From NCBI GenBank assembly GCA_037952775.1, contig JBANAY010000003.1:13206001-13270000 (forward strand): a stretch of 64,000 bases of DNA, given 5' to 3'. The notes under the pieces were generated by a model. That model was not told the origin of the DNA. It did no database searches and saw nothing but the letters and a program-made list of their open reading frames with translations. The DNA is from Clonostachys chloroleuca (lineage: Eukaryota > Ascomycota > Sordariomycetes > Hypocreales > Bionectriaceae). A program made the position numbers and the translations under genes. This document shows positions 1 to 12,119 of this stretch, one piece after another (positions within the stretch are counted from its first letter, which is position 1; each line of letters starts with the position of its first letter).

Positions 1-417
1 CATTAACCGCTTTGCGAAGAGACTCCGCGACTGGCCTCTCGCGATCCCTCATTAAGGAAGACCTTGGAATGAGTATGAAATTATATCCTGGCATATGTCC
101 CTCTAACAGATCCCATAGCTATATTCTGTATATGCGTTCCTTCCAAGTTAGGACTAAGTCGCTGTTGCAAGCCCGGTAGGTTTTTTAGAATTGACTGAGC
201 GGCCTTACTTTTGTATACGAGGCTTTCATCACTTTCATTGGTCCAAGGTGCGAGCTGATTAAATGAGAAGGCTATAGAGGTATTGTTTTATGTTTAAACA
301 GGACTAAAATATCACTTGCTTATCTCCCTACCTTTCGATTCTTATTACCTATACTTTTATATTAGGAAGGAGTACCTATATTTAGATCTCTACCTAGGAG
401 GAGACTAGAGATGAAAA

Positions 418-425
418 TATATAAA
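418..425 (+). promoter_or_regulatory. TATA-like box of the small secreted protein gene
   Basis: A TATATAAA octamer lies about 150 bp before the ATG at 572. The interval down to the start codon is rich in pyrimidines, as is usual for strong fungal promoters. Its role is inferred from position and sequence only. No mimp-type terminal repeat, which often sits upstream of effector genes in Fusarium oxysporum, is visible in the 571 bp upstream. Confidence 0.4.
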
Positions 426-571
426 GCTGTATTCTCCCCTTAAATTCAGCAGTATTAAAACCCCATTTTCTACTAACTACTTTCTTCCAACTCCTTCTTA
501 TTTGATCTTTCTCTACCTTATTCCTTTGTCTTAAATCACAAAAACACTAACTTCACCTTCAATTCTTCAAA

Positions 572-949
572 ATGCGCATCACCGCCATCATCTCTATCTT
601 CGCCCTCTCCACCGTTGCTGCTGCGCAGCACGTCGAACTTGGGGAGCGTGAGCTTGAAGAGACACGCGAGTTCGCCCGTCGTGATGCTGTTGCCGATGCC
701 TATGCCGATGCGTACGCTTCTTACTACAAGCGTGCCACCGTCCTCCAGGCCCGTGCTGGTTGCGTAAGTTGACTCTTAGCTCAAACCGTATTCATAAATT
801 ACGCTAAAACATCCTTCGAAATATAGACTGGTGCTCGTGGTATCTGTGTTAATGGCGTCTGCAAGGTTAACAATGTCGGTGGTGGGCTTCCTGGAACCAT
901 GAGCTGTGGTGCTTGCAAGGGCAAAAATGCCGTCTGCTACGGCAAGTAA
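572..949 (+). CDS. Small secreted cysteine-rich protein, two exons
   Basis: Two exons (572-763 and 827-949) join in phase around a 63-bp intron (GTAAGT...ATAG) and encode about 104 residues. Residues 1-18 form a hydrophobic signal peptide ending in AAA. A charged, Ala/Asp-rich propeptide follows, with possible Kex2 sites RR and KR near residues 36 and 53. The C-terminal 43 residues are Gly-rich with six cysteines, spaced roughly C-x6-C-x4-C-x14-C-x2-C-x6-C, suggesting three disulfides. The ATG has a clean context (AAAATG) and sits downstream of a TATA box. I do not recognise the family. The architecture fits a candidate plant-interaction effector or antimicrobial-type peptide, but the function is inference. 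The gene sits between decayed repeats, as effector genes often do. Confidence 0.75.
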
Positions 950-1125
950 ACACTTCTTAATTAGTGCTGGGCTTGCGTGGTTAGCGCCACTGTCTTGTTT
1001 AGCTCTAATACGTGTTTTTTGTACTCTGTGTTACTATCTTCCAGGTCTACTAGCTAGAAACCAGGAACAGCTTTCAATAAACCTTGGAATTCTAAAGTTT
1101 AATATTACTGCTCTCCTCAGCGCTG

Positions 1126-1260
1126 CCGTCAAGTCAAGTTGACTTGAGTAAGTTTGGGCTTACTGGCACTCAAGCAAGTCAAGTTGAGGGGTCTGTCAAG
1201 CTAAGAAGTCAAGTAGGACCCCCAATAACTTGACCTACTTAAGCCATCAGATGATTTTTA
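1126..1260. repeat. Cluster of TCAAG/CTTGA motifs with a palindrome
   Basis: A 19-nt palindrome at 1129-1147 (TCAAGTCAA, G, TTGACTTGA) is followed by further direct and inverted AAGTCAAG and CTTGA copies up to about 1244. Such clustering is typical of the subterminal region of a decayed DNA transposon. I could not find the partner end in the window, so the element type is undetermined. Confidence 0.35.
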
Positions 1261-1300
1261 GCGTTTTTTTTTTGTATTTTGCTATATTTTCTACTCTCGA

Positions 1301-1354
1301 TCCAAAATGATGCCGAAAAAGTGGCCTTTTTACGTCATGATCATCATTTTTTGG
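1301..1354. repeat. Imperfect inverted repeat (hairpin)
   Basis: CCAAAATGATG on the left pairs with CATCATTTTTTGG on the right, around a loop containing an AAAAAGTGGCCTTTTT palindrome. No gene is supported between 950 and 2629. This hairpin and the TCAAG cluster are the only structures I see there. Confidence 0.35.
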
Positions 1355-2629
1355 TGTTTTACTTCGGCTTACACGAGCCGGCTTCGCGTTGTTTGAGGCA
1401 GTGCCACGCCACCCAGTAGTGCTTGCCGAGGGTCCGGCAAGGAGGAGCTATGAATAAAGTGAACACGAGCTTCAGAGTAGCGGAGAAGGATTTAACGAAC
1501 TATTTGTCATCTTCTGATAGCATATTTTCTGTAAAGTGAGAGTATATACACTCTACGCCCTGGCGTGAACAGTTGTTGCACGGTAGCACACGGTTGCACT
1601 ACGAAGGAAGCAACCCATTAGTTTTCGCTAGCATCATCAGACGACATACTGTCTGAGTGGAGCAAAACAAACTTTCTTCTTTCGGCGATGACACCTGGTA
1701 CAGGAGAGTCCCGCTCGATGCCTTTTCAAGATAGGATCCGTCGCCATACTGCAGAGGCTTGAAAACAAGTAGGCAAAGGAAACCGACTGTTGAGCACAAA
1801 AAGTTTCCATAAGGCGTACGATGGTTAAATTAGACTGACCCACGGTCAGCAGACCCAAAACACGCCAATGAACCCTGGTCAGTGTCAGCGATAAGTGGGG
1901 ACGGGGTAAGATGATATACGCCCAGGGCTGAAATAATGGGCAACGGGACCACTCACTGCTTTGCGCCAATCATGGACAATTTATTATTAGATGACTAGCT
2001 TAAGACATACACTCGCACTTGGGACCAATAGGAATGTGACCTTTTCGTAACTCAGAAGTAACGCTGAATCATACTAATCCATTGTACCATGATCGCAAGG
2101 CCCTCTCAGTTCTAACCATGAAAAGAAGGCGAACAACATACTGACGCCACTGGACAAATTGTTACGAGCGCAACAGACTAAGCATAAACACACGAACCTA
2201 GAGGTAGATACAGTAGTTGCCTTGCGGTTTTATAGCGAATCACAAGTTCATATTTCAAGAAGCTAGGAAGGAGTAGCAGTTTTCAAAACTTCACGAATTT
2301 TGTAAAGTTTGTCACACCGGTATTACTCACAAATACAGGCATTTAGAAAATTCACTAAATGCGGGTAATATTCGTTGTCACTAATATCAGTAAACCTGCT
2401 GAAGAGATTTTTAGAGGCTATCATAAAATATAAGCAATCTCAATATCCCGCATATTGATTTTATCACAATTAACAACTACCGGCTGTTCGAAACCCTTTG
2501 CAACCAAATACGCAAAATATCTCCCTCCTCTACTTAAAGATACGCCTTTCATCAAGAAATTAGCATGTGTGTCTGTCTGAGCTAACTCAGCGACAAGGCA
2601 ATTGTGGAGTCTCTTACAGAATCGGAAAG

Positions 2630-3015
2630 ATGCCATCTCATTCCAAAATCACTGTTCTATATGCGAACTCAAACGATTCTAATGCTTGGTTTGATATGGA
2701 GTACAATGTTGAACAACATATAAGAAGGGCGGAACAGACATGGAAAGAGTACGGCATCCAAGCTTGGGAGGTTATTAGGCTTACGTCTGGTTTGCTTCGG
2801 TCCTGCAGTCCTCACGTAGTGGCGGCGTTGTGACATTTGATTCTGAGGATGGGGCAACTAGGGCTGTGGCTGCGCCGGAAAGCGCTGATGTGTTCTCGGA
2901 TGTACCGAGCTTCACTAACTATAAGCCATTGCTGATGTTGGGCCAAACAGCTGGAAGCTGGGAACGATACGAGGACGGTATTGGATCACTACTCTTCAAC
3001 CATTCGCTTGGATGA
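2630..3015 (+). pseudogene. EthD-like (dimeric alpha-beta barrel) protein, frameshifted
   Basis: The frame starting at ATG 2630 reads as the beginning of an EthD-type ferredoxin-fold protein. It has ITVLYANSND, then a WFDMEY motif, then TWKEYGIQAWEVI. It stops at 2831-2833. A second frame, from about 2782 to the TGA at 3013-3015, supplies the rest (a VVTF strand, then DVPSFTNYKPLLMLGQTAGSW). Together they make the roughly 125-residue family length. The switch lies around 2775-2790, and no plausible intron is short enough to explain it. Known members include the EthD protein of ether degradation and many fungal proteins of unknown role. I infer a one-locus frameshift, although an assembly error could mimic it. 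Confidence 0.6.
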
Positions 3016-4528
3016 AACATCTTCCCCCTATGAACTACCGGTATATTTAGTCATTTGTTTTATATTTACTCTTGTCTGAAAGCCTAGAGATAGACGATAC
3101 ATTTGCGAATGTGGTATGCAGAAGGGTTAGAGTAGCAGTGGGCGTGTTACACCAGTTACTGGAGGTTCGGAAAGCACAAATCATCATCTCCTGCTATGAC
3201 CGGGATAAAATGACCGGGACAAATTGGAAACAATGAGATTGTAGGGCTTGAATATGTACAGCTTTTAATATGCTAATAGCTTTGCCCTCTACTTAAGACT
3301 GTGATTACTTGGTTTCCACTTGTGACCCGGAATCTACAGAAATATGATTGGTTGTAGATTATGAGAATTAAGAAATACCCATATTTTCTATAAACTAACT
3401 ACAATCAGGGAATAGTGGCTCGCCACCTAAAAGTTGAGGTCCAGGGCATGTCCATCTATAGCCCAGTTCCAACGAGAAACGAGAAAAAAAAAGGGTGGCA
3501 ATCAGCCCAGTGGAGCCTTGGAAAAGTGCCGGAAAGCTGACTCTACGAGTATCTGAATCTAGTAGGTGTTAGGCCGGAGGGTAGCAAGTCCAAAGTAGCT
3601 GCATGGCAACCTGCTAGAGGATGTGTCGAACATAGACAAGTTGGCACGCCGGTATGATAATATCCTTCGAAATAATCTGATATGAAAGAGTTATGACCAA
3701 ACCCGATCGCGAAAAAATGTAAAAGAGTCGATTCTAATCACAAAATGAAGCCAAACTCTGCTCAATGTTTGAGCCACATTCCTTTATTTTCGTGCTTCTT
3801 CATTGAGGTGGCTCGTGATGTTGAAGCTTGGTGTTCAGCCCAATGAGTAACACTTGTCTAATAAAAGCCCTGAGAAGCTAATTGGGCCAGATTTACGACA
3901 GACAACCGTTGTCTATTTTGACGTAGATCTTGGTTAGCCAAAATTATTAGGTGGGGCTTGGACCTGAACGTGGATCCTCGCTTCGCACATTGATTCATGT
4001 ATGCAATTAGCTTGATCTTTATGACAAGGTTAATTATGGAGAGAGAATGCTCATGATATCCTGAAAATAACTCGCGCCACTATTTGTGAACACATGGAAG
4101 CAGTGAGGTTGTTGTTAACAAATAATGGATTAACCAACCTAGTCTGTTATTTCCCCTATGACACAATTTTCTGACATCAGCACAGCCTCTTTGTGCTCGC
4201 AAACCAGTGACGAGGATGAAGTGCTCGTAAATACGAATACTAGCACAAAATTTGGTGAGGGATGGTACCCATATCGAGAACCAAAAACTATTATATAAAG
4301 TCATGTAAATCTAATCAGTCTGAAAATTCTCATGCATCAAAGAATTCTAGTTTTCTATCTCCTTTCCTGACTAGTCACGTCTCCTTTTGCTATCTCTCAT
4401 TATTTGCTTTACCCTTATTTGTTCTTTCCTGTCTTGTCCTATTTTCCCCCGTCTTCCTTTGCTTTATCTCTTCCTTATTCTTCCAGTTCTTATACTTTTC
4501 ATCCAAGTATCATTGCGAGGTGGTCAAG
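3016..4528. other. Intergenic stretch without a supported gene
   Basis: Only short unsupported frames occur on either strand. A TGACCGGGA motif is repeated twice at about 3196-3218, and the same motif recurs in a hairpin at about 36734-36761. The last 250 bp, rich in C/T with runs of CTTTCCT and TCTTCC, are probably the promoter and leader of the protease gene that follows. Confidence 0.4.
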
Positions 4529-7365
4529 ATGGTTCGTCTCAGTGCCGTCTCTTCGTTACTGGCGCTATTGTCGCCCGCTTTTTGTCACGAGCATAGGGAC
4601 GATGCAGACAATAAGCATCTTCCAGGTGCTTACACGTTTGAGTTCAATGATCAGGTATGTTTTTCAACTCGGTCTGTTTTGAATTTACATACAGCTCCCC
4701 TAACACTCTGTTTTCTTCCTCTCCTCTGTGTGTGCGTCTTTTTTTATGTTGTTTATGGTAAAACTGATATAAGTTATAGGACCGATCGGAATTCTACAAT
4801 CAAGTAGCTGCAAATGGCATAACAAGAATGAAGCTTAATTATACGCTGTTTCAAGGTGCTTCAATCCAGCTCCACAACTTGGCCGATGCAAAAAGGATAG
4901 CAAATGATTTGGCGAAACTTCCTGTCGTGAAGGGGATGTGGCCTGTCAAAATGCGCCAGAGTGCAAAGCCGCACGTTGAATGGCAGGGCACTGTGGGACA
5001 GAGTTATACACTCTACAACGAAAAGCGTGGTAGAAAGAGCGATGAGTTCCCACCTCATGTCATGACCCAAGTGGATAAGCTACGAGACGAAGGCTATACT
5101 GGACAAGGGATCAAGATTGCGGTGGTGGACAGTGGTGTAAGGAAAACCAGACTAATACTGCTTCTTTCACTGGTGGCTTACTGACGCGTGTTGTCTGTTT
5201 AGATTGACTATAATCATCCTGCTCTGGGAGGATGTTTCGGTCCCAATTGTTTAGTGTCTTTTGGCGCTGATCTTGTTGGAGATGATTACACCGGTACAAA
5301 TGATCCTACACCTGATGATGATCCAATGGATTGTGTAGGCCATGGAACTCATGTGGCGGGCATTATTGCTGCTCAAGAGAATCAATACGGCTTCACTGGG
5401 GCCGCCCCTGGAGTTGAGCTGGGTTCCTATCGAGTTTTCGGTTGCGATGGGACTTCCGCCGACGATGTAATCATGGCTGGCTTCAACCAGGCTTATGATG
5501 CTGGAGCCGACATTATCACCGCTTCTCTCGGTGAATCTAGGGGATGGTCCCAGGATGTTCTTTCGGTCGCTGTTTCCCGAATCGTTGAAAAAGGAGTCCC
5601 TTGTACTGTTGCTATTGGTAATGGGGGAGAAGATGGAATCTTCAACGCTGGTAGTCCCTCTGATGGCTTCGGTGTCACGTCTATTGCTTCCTTTGACAAC
5701 GTTGAGTTCTTCGCTTTGGTAAACGTGTCATCTTACAGCATTAATGGAAGTGGAAAGTTCTCTTTTGGCGCCTCGCGCGCATCCCCTGACGGCTGGAAGG
5801 GCGTTAAACTTCCGTTGTGGGTGCCGGGCGACGATTTTGGCAACGGCTCTAGCTGCGAACCATTTACTGATGCTCCTGACCTGCGCGGTGTTATTGCTCT
5901 CCTCAATAAAGGAGAATGTTCACAATTAGAACTCGCTCAATTCGCGGTTGCAGCTGGTGCCGAGTACATCATGAGCTATGGTCCTTCACCGGAAATCATA
6001 ACCTCAAAGATGCCAGAAGTGGATGGACTTAAAGCATTCGCGACGATATCACCTGAGACTGGTGCAAGGTGGATAGATCTGACGAAAAATGGTTCGACAA
6101 TCATCGTTGATATGGAAAATGGGTCAACAGATTCCATGACTATCAATACGTTTCCAAATAGCGTTACTGGCGGCTCGGTGAGCTCCTTCTCGAGCTGGGG
6201 CCCGAACTGGGATATGATTTCTAAACCCCAGTTTGGAGCTCCTGGTAGTAGCATCTTGTCAACATATCCCCTGAGCATGGGTGGGTATGCTGTTCTCAGG
6301 GGCACCTCCATGGCTTGTCCCTTGGCTGCTGCAATCTACGCACTGATTGCTCAGGTTCGTGGAACATTTAAGCCGGCTTTGATCGAGAATCTCATCGCAT
6401 CTACTGCCTCTCCGCGAGTTTTCAACAACGGGACGGCTTATTCCAAATTCCTTGCTCCTGTTCCACAGCAGGGTGCTGGCCTTATTCAAGCCCATAAGGC
6501 GGCATATGCTGAGGTGCTCCTAACCCCTTCGGGCCTATCCTTTAACGACACCGATAATGCCCCTGAGTCACTCAATTTCACAGTGATAAACACTAGTTCC
6601 AAGGATGTTGAGCTTGAAATCTCACATGTCCCCGCTTTGACAGTGTACACTTATAAGAACACAGCCCTTGGTGATACCTTTCCCAATGAAAGGACTGTTG
6701 AGCATGCGACTCTCAAGTTCAGCGACACTACGATCACAGTTGATTCAGGCAAGAATATGACGATTGAAGTGCGTCCAACCCCTCCCAGAGGCCTAGACAC
6801 CAAGAAATTGCCTGTTTGGTCCGGATTCATCGAGCTCCGTACAAAAAACAACACTTTGCTTTCTCTTCCCTACGTGGGACTGAGTGGGTCTTTGCACAAT
6901 GCTACTGTTCTTGAACCAAACGCGGGGTTGATCATTGATACATCCAATAAGGAGTCTCCTGTGGTAATACCAGCAAACACGACTTTTATTTTGCCAAATC
7001 CCAAGAAAATATATGACGAGGATAACGTTGCCGATCTGGATGATCTGAAAGTAACTCACTATCTTACCCTTGGCTCGCCCGAGGTGACTGCCGATGTTGT
7101 CCCTATGGCGATCCCAGGCCTCAACTCGACTGTCTCACGATCCGGCAACAGCAGTATTGGACAAGTGGCAGGTTTCCCGATGCTTTCGCGTCCAGCAGGA
7201 ATCAAATCTGGGGCATGGGTCGGCGAACTCTCAGGTGGTAGTTTTGTTCCCGCTGGTATGTATAAGATAGTGTACCGAGCTTTGAAGATCTATGGCGATA
7301 GGGAGAAGGAGAGTGATTGGGATAAAGCTGAGTCTCAGGTGTTTCGTATTGAGTATGACCCTTAA
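4529..7365 (+). CDS. Secreted subtilisin-like serine protease (S8)
   Basis: Three exons (4529-4654, 4780-5136, 5203-7365) with GT-AG introns encode about 881 residues. The start is the ATG that begins a signal peptide (hydrophobic core, cleavage near AFCHE). Residues of about 55-110 resemble an inhibitor I9 propeptide. The catalytic triad is visible: Asp159 in VVDSG, His208 in GHGTHVAG and Ser530 in GTSMACP, with the oxyanion Asn in AIGNGG. A PA-like insert (RGVIALLNKGECSQLELAQ) lies between His and Ser, and the C-terminal 350 residues have the Fn3-like strands of minor extracellular (Vpr-type) fungal subtilases. Many N-x-S/T sites fit a secreted glycoprotein. The length matches the family, and no stop or frameshift is seen. 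It probably degrades extracellular or host proteins; the substrate is unknown. Confidence 0.93.
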
Positions 7366-7911
7366 GGAGTAAGGACGTGTGGTCCAAGGTTCCCGAAATC
7401 GGTTATCTATAGACAACTTAGGTACATTATAAATTTTAGAGCGAGACCAGAGTAGATTGTTTATATTTGGAGATTAAATTAGTACTATAATTTTATAAGT
7501 CTAAATATACTTATGCATATGCGAAGAATTTAACTGTGTTATCTCCAATGAATAAAAATAGTGTTAATCTCTTCGAAGACACGCGGCTCAGATATATACA
7601 ATCGAAGAGGAACTAGTTAGTATAACTAACACGATTGAAGCCCCTGACATAGCGCCATACGAGGACTGTCGCTAGTTTCGTAGGTTGCCGACTGAGATTG
7701 ATCCCTTGCATTTCCCGGGAGACTTCGATCGTGGTGTTGCAAGGAAGGGCAAGAAAGGTCCTCAGTACCGCGCTAGATTGAATTTTGCCTTCACACGATG
7801 CCGCCAGAATGTCGCAGAGATTGGCCAATCATATAATAGACTAAAAATAGTATCTAGGAATTCTTTGAAGAATATTATTTATATAAAGAGTAGCTTAAAG
7901 TATTAAGAATA
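7366..7911. other. Intergenic, 3' flank of the protease gene
   Basis: The 3' flank is AT-rich and holds no convincing gene. A frame at 7685-7906 has no recognisable motif. The stretch ends at the GAATA target duplication of the solo LTR. Confidence 0.35.
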
Positions 7912-8244
7912 TGTTACGAACAAAGCATATGCCTACCACATCACGTGGCATACCCCACCTTTTCCACCAATAAAAGATGGATCACTCTGGATCGTCAGTG
8001 AGCCATCGTGAGCCCTTTAGTATATATGCACATTCATTTCACTAGATAGAACACTCTTTCATACAGTTATCAATAACATCGTCTACGCATCTATTGTTAC
8101 TAGCTCCACAATACTTGCACATTGACAGTGACTCGCATTGCACAGCCTAAGACAACCTGATCGCGCCACTCAGAACAACACTCTGATTGGTTCAACCCCG
8201 ACCTACCCTAGACCCCGTCCAGTGTAAGTCATCCAACCGTCACA
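7912..8244 (+). mobile_element. Solo LTR (family A) with 5-bp target duplication
   Basis: The element begins TGTTACGAAC and ends CCAACCGTCACA. It is flanked on both sides by GAATA (7907-7911 and 8245-8249), a perfect 5-bp duplication of the kind made by a retroelement integrase. Parts recur at 8743-9302 and 32165-32531. No internal retrotransposon region follows, so this is a solo LTR left by LTR-LTR recombination. Whether the parent was Copia or Gypsy cannot be told from the LTR alone. Confidence 0.75.
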
Positions 8245-8742
8245 GAATAACAATAGGAAAAATAGTATAATAAGATAAGCTTAATCAATTTAATTAGTAA
8301 TAAATAAGTAATAAGTAATAGGCTTAATATATAGATATATTTATTTTATTAAAACTTAGATACTCCTTTAGATAGTTATTAATATAATTACTACTGCTTT
8401 TCTTAAAACTAGCTCCTTAGTACTTATATATTAGTAATAATTTATATAGTACTAAGATAACCTAATCACCCTACTTAGAATAAAACTAATTGGTAATATC
8501 CCAACCTACCCTAGACCCTCATCTAGTATAAGTGGCCTAACTGTTATAGTATATCTAGTATATCTAGCTAGTTAAATTTAAGAATTTAATAGTATTCTAT
8601 AAAGTTACCCACTAGGAAAAGTCTTCTTCCAATATTAATACTATTCTTATAGCTACTAGTAGGTTTACTATAAGTAGTATTACTAGCTACTTTATTAAGG
8701 ATTATCTCAGTTAGTTTAAATCCTATAATTATCCCCCCTATT
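8245..8742. other. AT-rich decayed DNA between LTR copies
   Basis: The stretch is strongly AT-rich, with many TA steps and no open frame. The phrase CCAACCTACCCTAGACCC at about 8500 is a degraded repeat of the LTR end. The composition suits heavily mutated repeat sequence, probably shaped by repeat-induced point mutation. Confidence 0.5.
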
Positions 8743-9302
8743 TGTGACGGTTGGATGACTTACACTGGACGGGGGTCTAGGGTAGGTCGGGGTTGAACCA
8801 ATCGCACCTGGATCATTCGGATCTCACGATGATCCTCATGATCCTCGAATCCAGATCATTGCCAAGCATCAATGATCCCCTAGTATATATGCACATTCAT
8901 TTCACTAGATAGAACACTCTTTCAGACAGTTATCAATAACATCGTCTACGCATCTATTGTTACTAGCTCCACAATACTCGCACATTGACAGTGACTCGCA
9001 TTGCACAGCCTAAGACAACCTGATCGCGCCACTCAGAACAACACTCTGATTGGTTCAACCCCGACCTACCCTAGACCCCCGTCCAGTGTAAGTCATCCAA
9101 CCGTCACACATTGATAACTGTCTGAAAGAGTGTTCTATCTAGTGAAATGAATGTGCATATATACTAGGGGATCATTGATGCTTGGCAATGATCTGGATTC
9201 GAGGATCATGAGGATCATCGTGAGATCCGAATGATCCAGGTGCGATTGGTGAGAAAAAGTGGGGTCCACACGTGACGGTGCACGTTGGTCAAATTCGTGA
9301 CA
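8743..9302. mobile_element. Rearranged, partly palindromic LTR (family A)
   Basis: Three segments of the same LTR abut. 8743-8804 is the LTR 3' end in reverse orientation (starts TGTGACGGTTGGATG). About 8805-9108 is a forward copy ending CCGTCACA. About 9107-9302 is the 5' part in reverse, ending TTCGTGACA. The outer pieces look like one reverse LTR whose middle has been replaced by a forward copy, giving long self-complementary arms. This is read directly from the repeated phrases AATGATCC, TTGATAACTG and AGTGTAAGTCATCC. Confidence 0.65.
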
Positions 9303-10021
9303 CTATTCTTATATTACTATACTATAAAGGGGGGACTACCTAGATTTACTAATAAGATATATATAAATAAATAGAAGGCTAAGAAGTACTATAGATATGT
9401 AACGATCGCTCATACCGCTACGCCACTGGGCAAAAGATTGGGCATTAATCGCTATTGTAGCAATCAACGTGAGCGTAATAGCTAGCTATAGGGGTTATCC
9501 GTGCTGAACCGTAACAAGATAAAAAAAAAGAGGGCTTTAAGAACTTACTAAATTACCCTATATTAGAATAGGATTAAATTTATAATATATAAAACTAAGC
9601 CTACTATAGCCTATATATTTATTATTAAGACTATAATAATAGTAATTATAATATTTATTATAACTATCTCTTAAGTAATATACTCTATAAAGGTAAGAGC
9701 TAGTATTACCTTATTAAGTTTTCCCTAGCTTTACCTATAATATTTATAATAAAAGTATTTAAGGTAACTTTTACTACTATAATATTTATAATAATAGGAA
9801 GTATAATATATACTAAAAGTATTTAGACAGGGGCTGGACCTACTATAGAGATAGTAATCACGAGCTGGATCACTTGTTTATCCCTTCCTATATACAGTTA
9901 GGAGACAATAACTCAAATAGTAATGATTGAAGCATTCAAAGATGAAGGATGCTTTGAACGTTATGGTAAAGTTTTGTACTCAGCTATGTTGGTCAGATTT
10001 TGGTGATCTCTTATTAAGTTG
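9303..10021. other. AT-rich decayed DNA
   Basis: No gene is seen. The stretch is dominated by TA, ATTA and ACTATA runs. A less AT-rich island at about 9398-9520 runs from TGTAACGATCG to CCGTAACA. It may be another degraded LTR, but its ends are not convincing. Confidence 0.4.
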
Positions 10022-10023
10022 TA

Positions 10024-11848
10024 ACCCTGGTCAACCGAACACTTTTTTCACCATCCACATTTCCACCATCTTCATTCAATTTACGCGATAACTTCACCAA
10101 TTCTTATCCAATTCAATTGATTTATATATCATTGGAATCGCAATGCAAAATTACACAGAAGACGGACTTTAACGGGCGATTTTGGCCAATAAAGAGGGTC
10201 TGGGCTTGCGAAAGGCTGCGAAGCTTTGGGGAATCCCATTGACCACCTTGTATGACCGCGTCAAGGGCAGCAAGTCACGCAAGGTCGTTGCAGAAGCCCG
10301 TCAACGCCTCTCAAGGAAGCAGGAGACCGAATTAGCTGGATGGGTGCGAATTCAAGATGCTCTCGGCAATGCTCCGTCGCATAGCCAGGTTATTGCGATA
10401 GCCTCGACTTTGCTCCCTCCGGCAGACCCTCCAATGCGTCTGGGAAAGCACTGGATAGAGGGCTTTTTAAAACGGAACCCGGAAATTAAAACATTACGAG
10501 GCAAGCGAATTGATCTTCTTCGCGTTAATGGGGCTACGGCTGACCGGGTCAAGGATTTCTTCGCAATAATGAACCATCCGGCTGTCAAACACATCTCTCC
10601 GAGAGACCGTTGGAATATGGATGAAGCCGGCATCATGGAGGGAGTCAGAGGCAACGGGCTGGTGCTAGGATCGTCAAGGAAGCAATACACCCTCCTGAAG
10701 CAGTCAGGATCTCGTGATTTGGTAACTGCTGTTGAATCTATCAATGCCCTAGGTGTGGCTCTTCCTCCTCTTATTATCTTCCAAGGGAAATGGGTTCAAC
10801 AGCAGTAGTTTCCTCCTGAACTCGAGCCATACAAGAAGTGGTTTTTTACAGCTTCTGCAACGGGCTGGACGAATGACGAGATCGCTCTTGCGTGGCTAGA
10901 CCTGATCTTCATCCCGTTAACGAAGCCTGAGACTAAGAGACCTAGGTTACTTATCCTTGATGGCCACGGAAGTCATACAACCGATGAATTTATGATCAAA
11001 TGCTTCCAAAATGATATAATCCTTCTTTTCTTACCTTCGCATTCATCGCATGTTTTACAGCCGCTTGATATATCAGTTTTTTCACCGGTCAAGAGAGCCT
11101 ATCGCGAGGAGCTTGCGAAGAAGGATATTCTAATTGATTCATCACCAATCAGCAAGATGACCTTCCTTCAGTGTTATGCAAAGGCTCGATTGATCGGTCT
11201 ACCAGATACGAATATTCGCTCGGGCTGGAAGGGATCCGGCTTGTGGCCTGTTAATGTGGCCAAACCCTTGATGAGCCCGTATGTGATAAAGCCGGTGTTT
11301 GGGCCCTTCCGGCCACCTTCAACTCCTCCGTCAACACCTCCAAGGGCCGGGATGAAGCGTAAAGATCATCACGAACCGGATATTTCAACGCCCAAGGGCA
11401 GTCACCAGGTCCGGAAGATCATTCGCGATTTTATCGATGACAAGGTCATCGATCCACCGATGAGACTGCTATTCCGGAAGATTTGCAAGGGTCTTGACGA
11501 ACAACAAGTGAAGATATCACTCAACACAGTGTAAAATCGCACAATTAGAGAGGCAAAATGAGATGCTTAGGCCGAAAAAACGGACTCGATTGCTTCCTAA
11601 CCCGAATAGCAAGTTCTCAGCAGTTGAACAGCTAGCCAAACAAGCAGCGCGATACGATGCGATCCCGGATGAGATAGAGGCACCAGAGGAATTAGAAAAC
11701 TATATCTTTGAAGAGCTCTGCTTCCAGTGGCAAATCGAATAGCTTCTCGTATGAATATTCATTGAATTGACGTTGTTATGTTGATATTTGAATCTATCGC
11801 GATTTTCATCTGGGTGTTCGGTTGAGGGGGTGTTCGGTTGACCAGGGT
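10024..11848 (+). mobile_element. Pogo/Fot-type DNA transposon, complete but inactive
   Basis: Perfect 19-bp terminal inverted repeats, ACCCTGGTCAACCGAACAC at 10024-10042 and its complement at 11830-11848, are flanked by TA on both sides (10022-10023 and 11849-11850), the Tc1/mariner-type duplication. A second copy of GTGTTCGGTTGA lies just inside the right end. The 1825-bp length is usual for Fot-like elements. It carries one broken transposase gene on the + strand. Confidence 0.88.
10143..11742 (+). pseudogene. Pogo-like DDE_1 transposase, disrupted
   Basis: The frame from ATG 10143 encodes a CENP-B-like helix-turn-helix (GLGLRKAAKLWGIPLTTLYDR) and a DDE_1 core. The presumed DDD acidic residues are in NMDEAGIM, LILDGHGSH and LQPLDISVF. 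Three in-frame stops interrupt it: TAA at 10170, TAG at 10806 and TAA at 11532. All three are explained by CAA or CAG becoming TAA or TAG. One extra A near 11552-11555 shifts the frame, after which MLRPKKRTR to FQWQIE runs to the TAG at 11740-11742. About 530 codons were present originally, which is normal for the family. The element cannot make a full transposase now. Confidence 0.85.
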
Positions 11849-12119
11849 TACATCTTAAGATAAATGAGACCAAGATTCCAATAGAAGTCCGCAGAATGAA
11901 CCTTGGTTCTCCGTTTGGTCTCCCAACTATACAGACGTCAAATATATATCTATAGGGCCTGTAAATTACAGTCAATAGTTCAGAATTACCCCATTCTTTG
12001 AATACAACTCGGTTTTAGGATATTAACTTGCGGATATCTTAGCAATCATCAGATTAGCCCTAAAAGAAGCGAGAGTAATATCATTCATATAGAATATTAT
12101 TTTTACCCAACTTAATTTG

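Noticed and set aside
1..571. mimp transposon upstream of the small secreted protein gene
   Set aside because: The characteristic terminal repeat was looked for and not found; only a TATA box is supported.
4262..4807. Longer N-terminal extension of the protease frame
   Set aside because: The upstream part is a translated C/T-rich leader; the signal peptide starts at ATG 4529.
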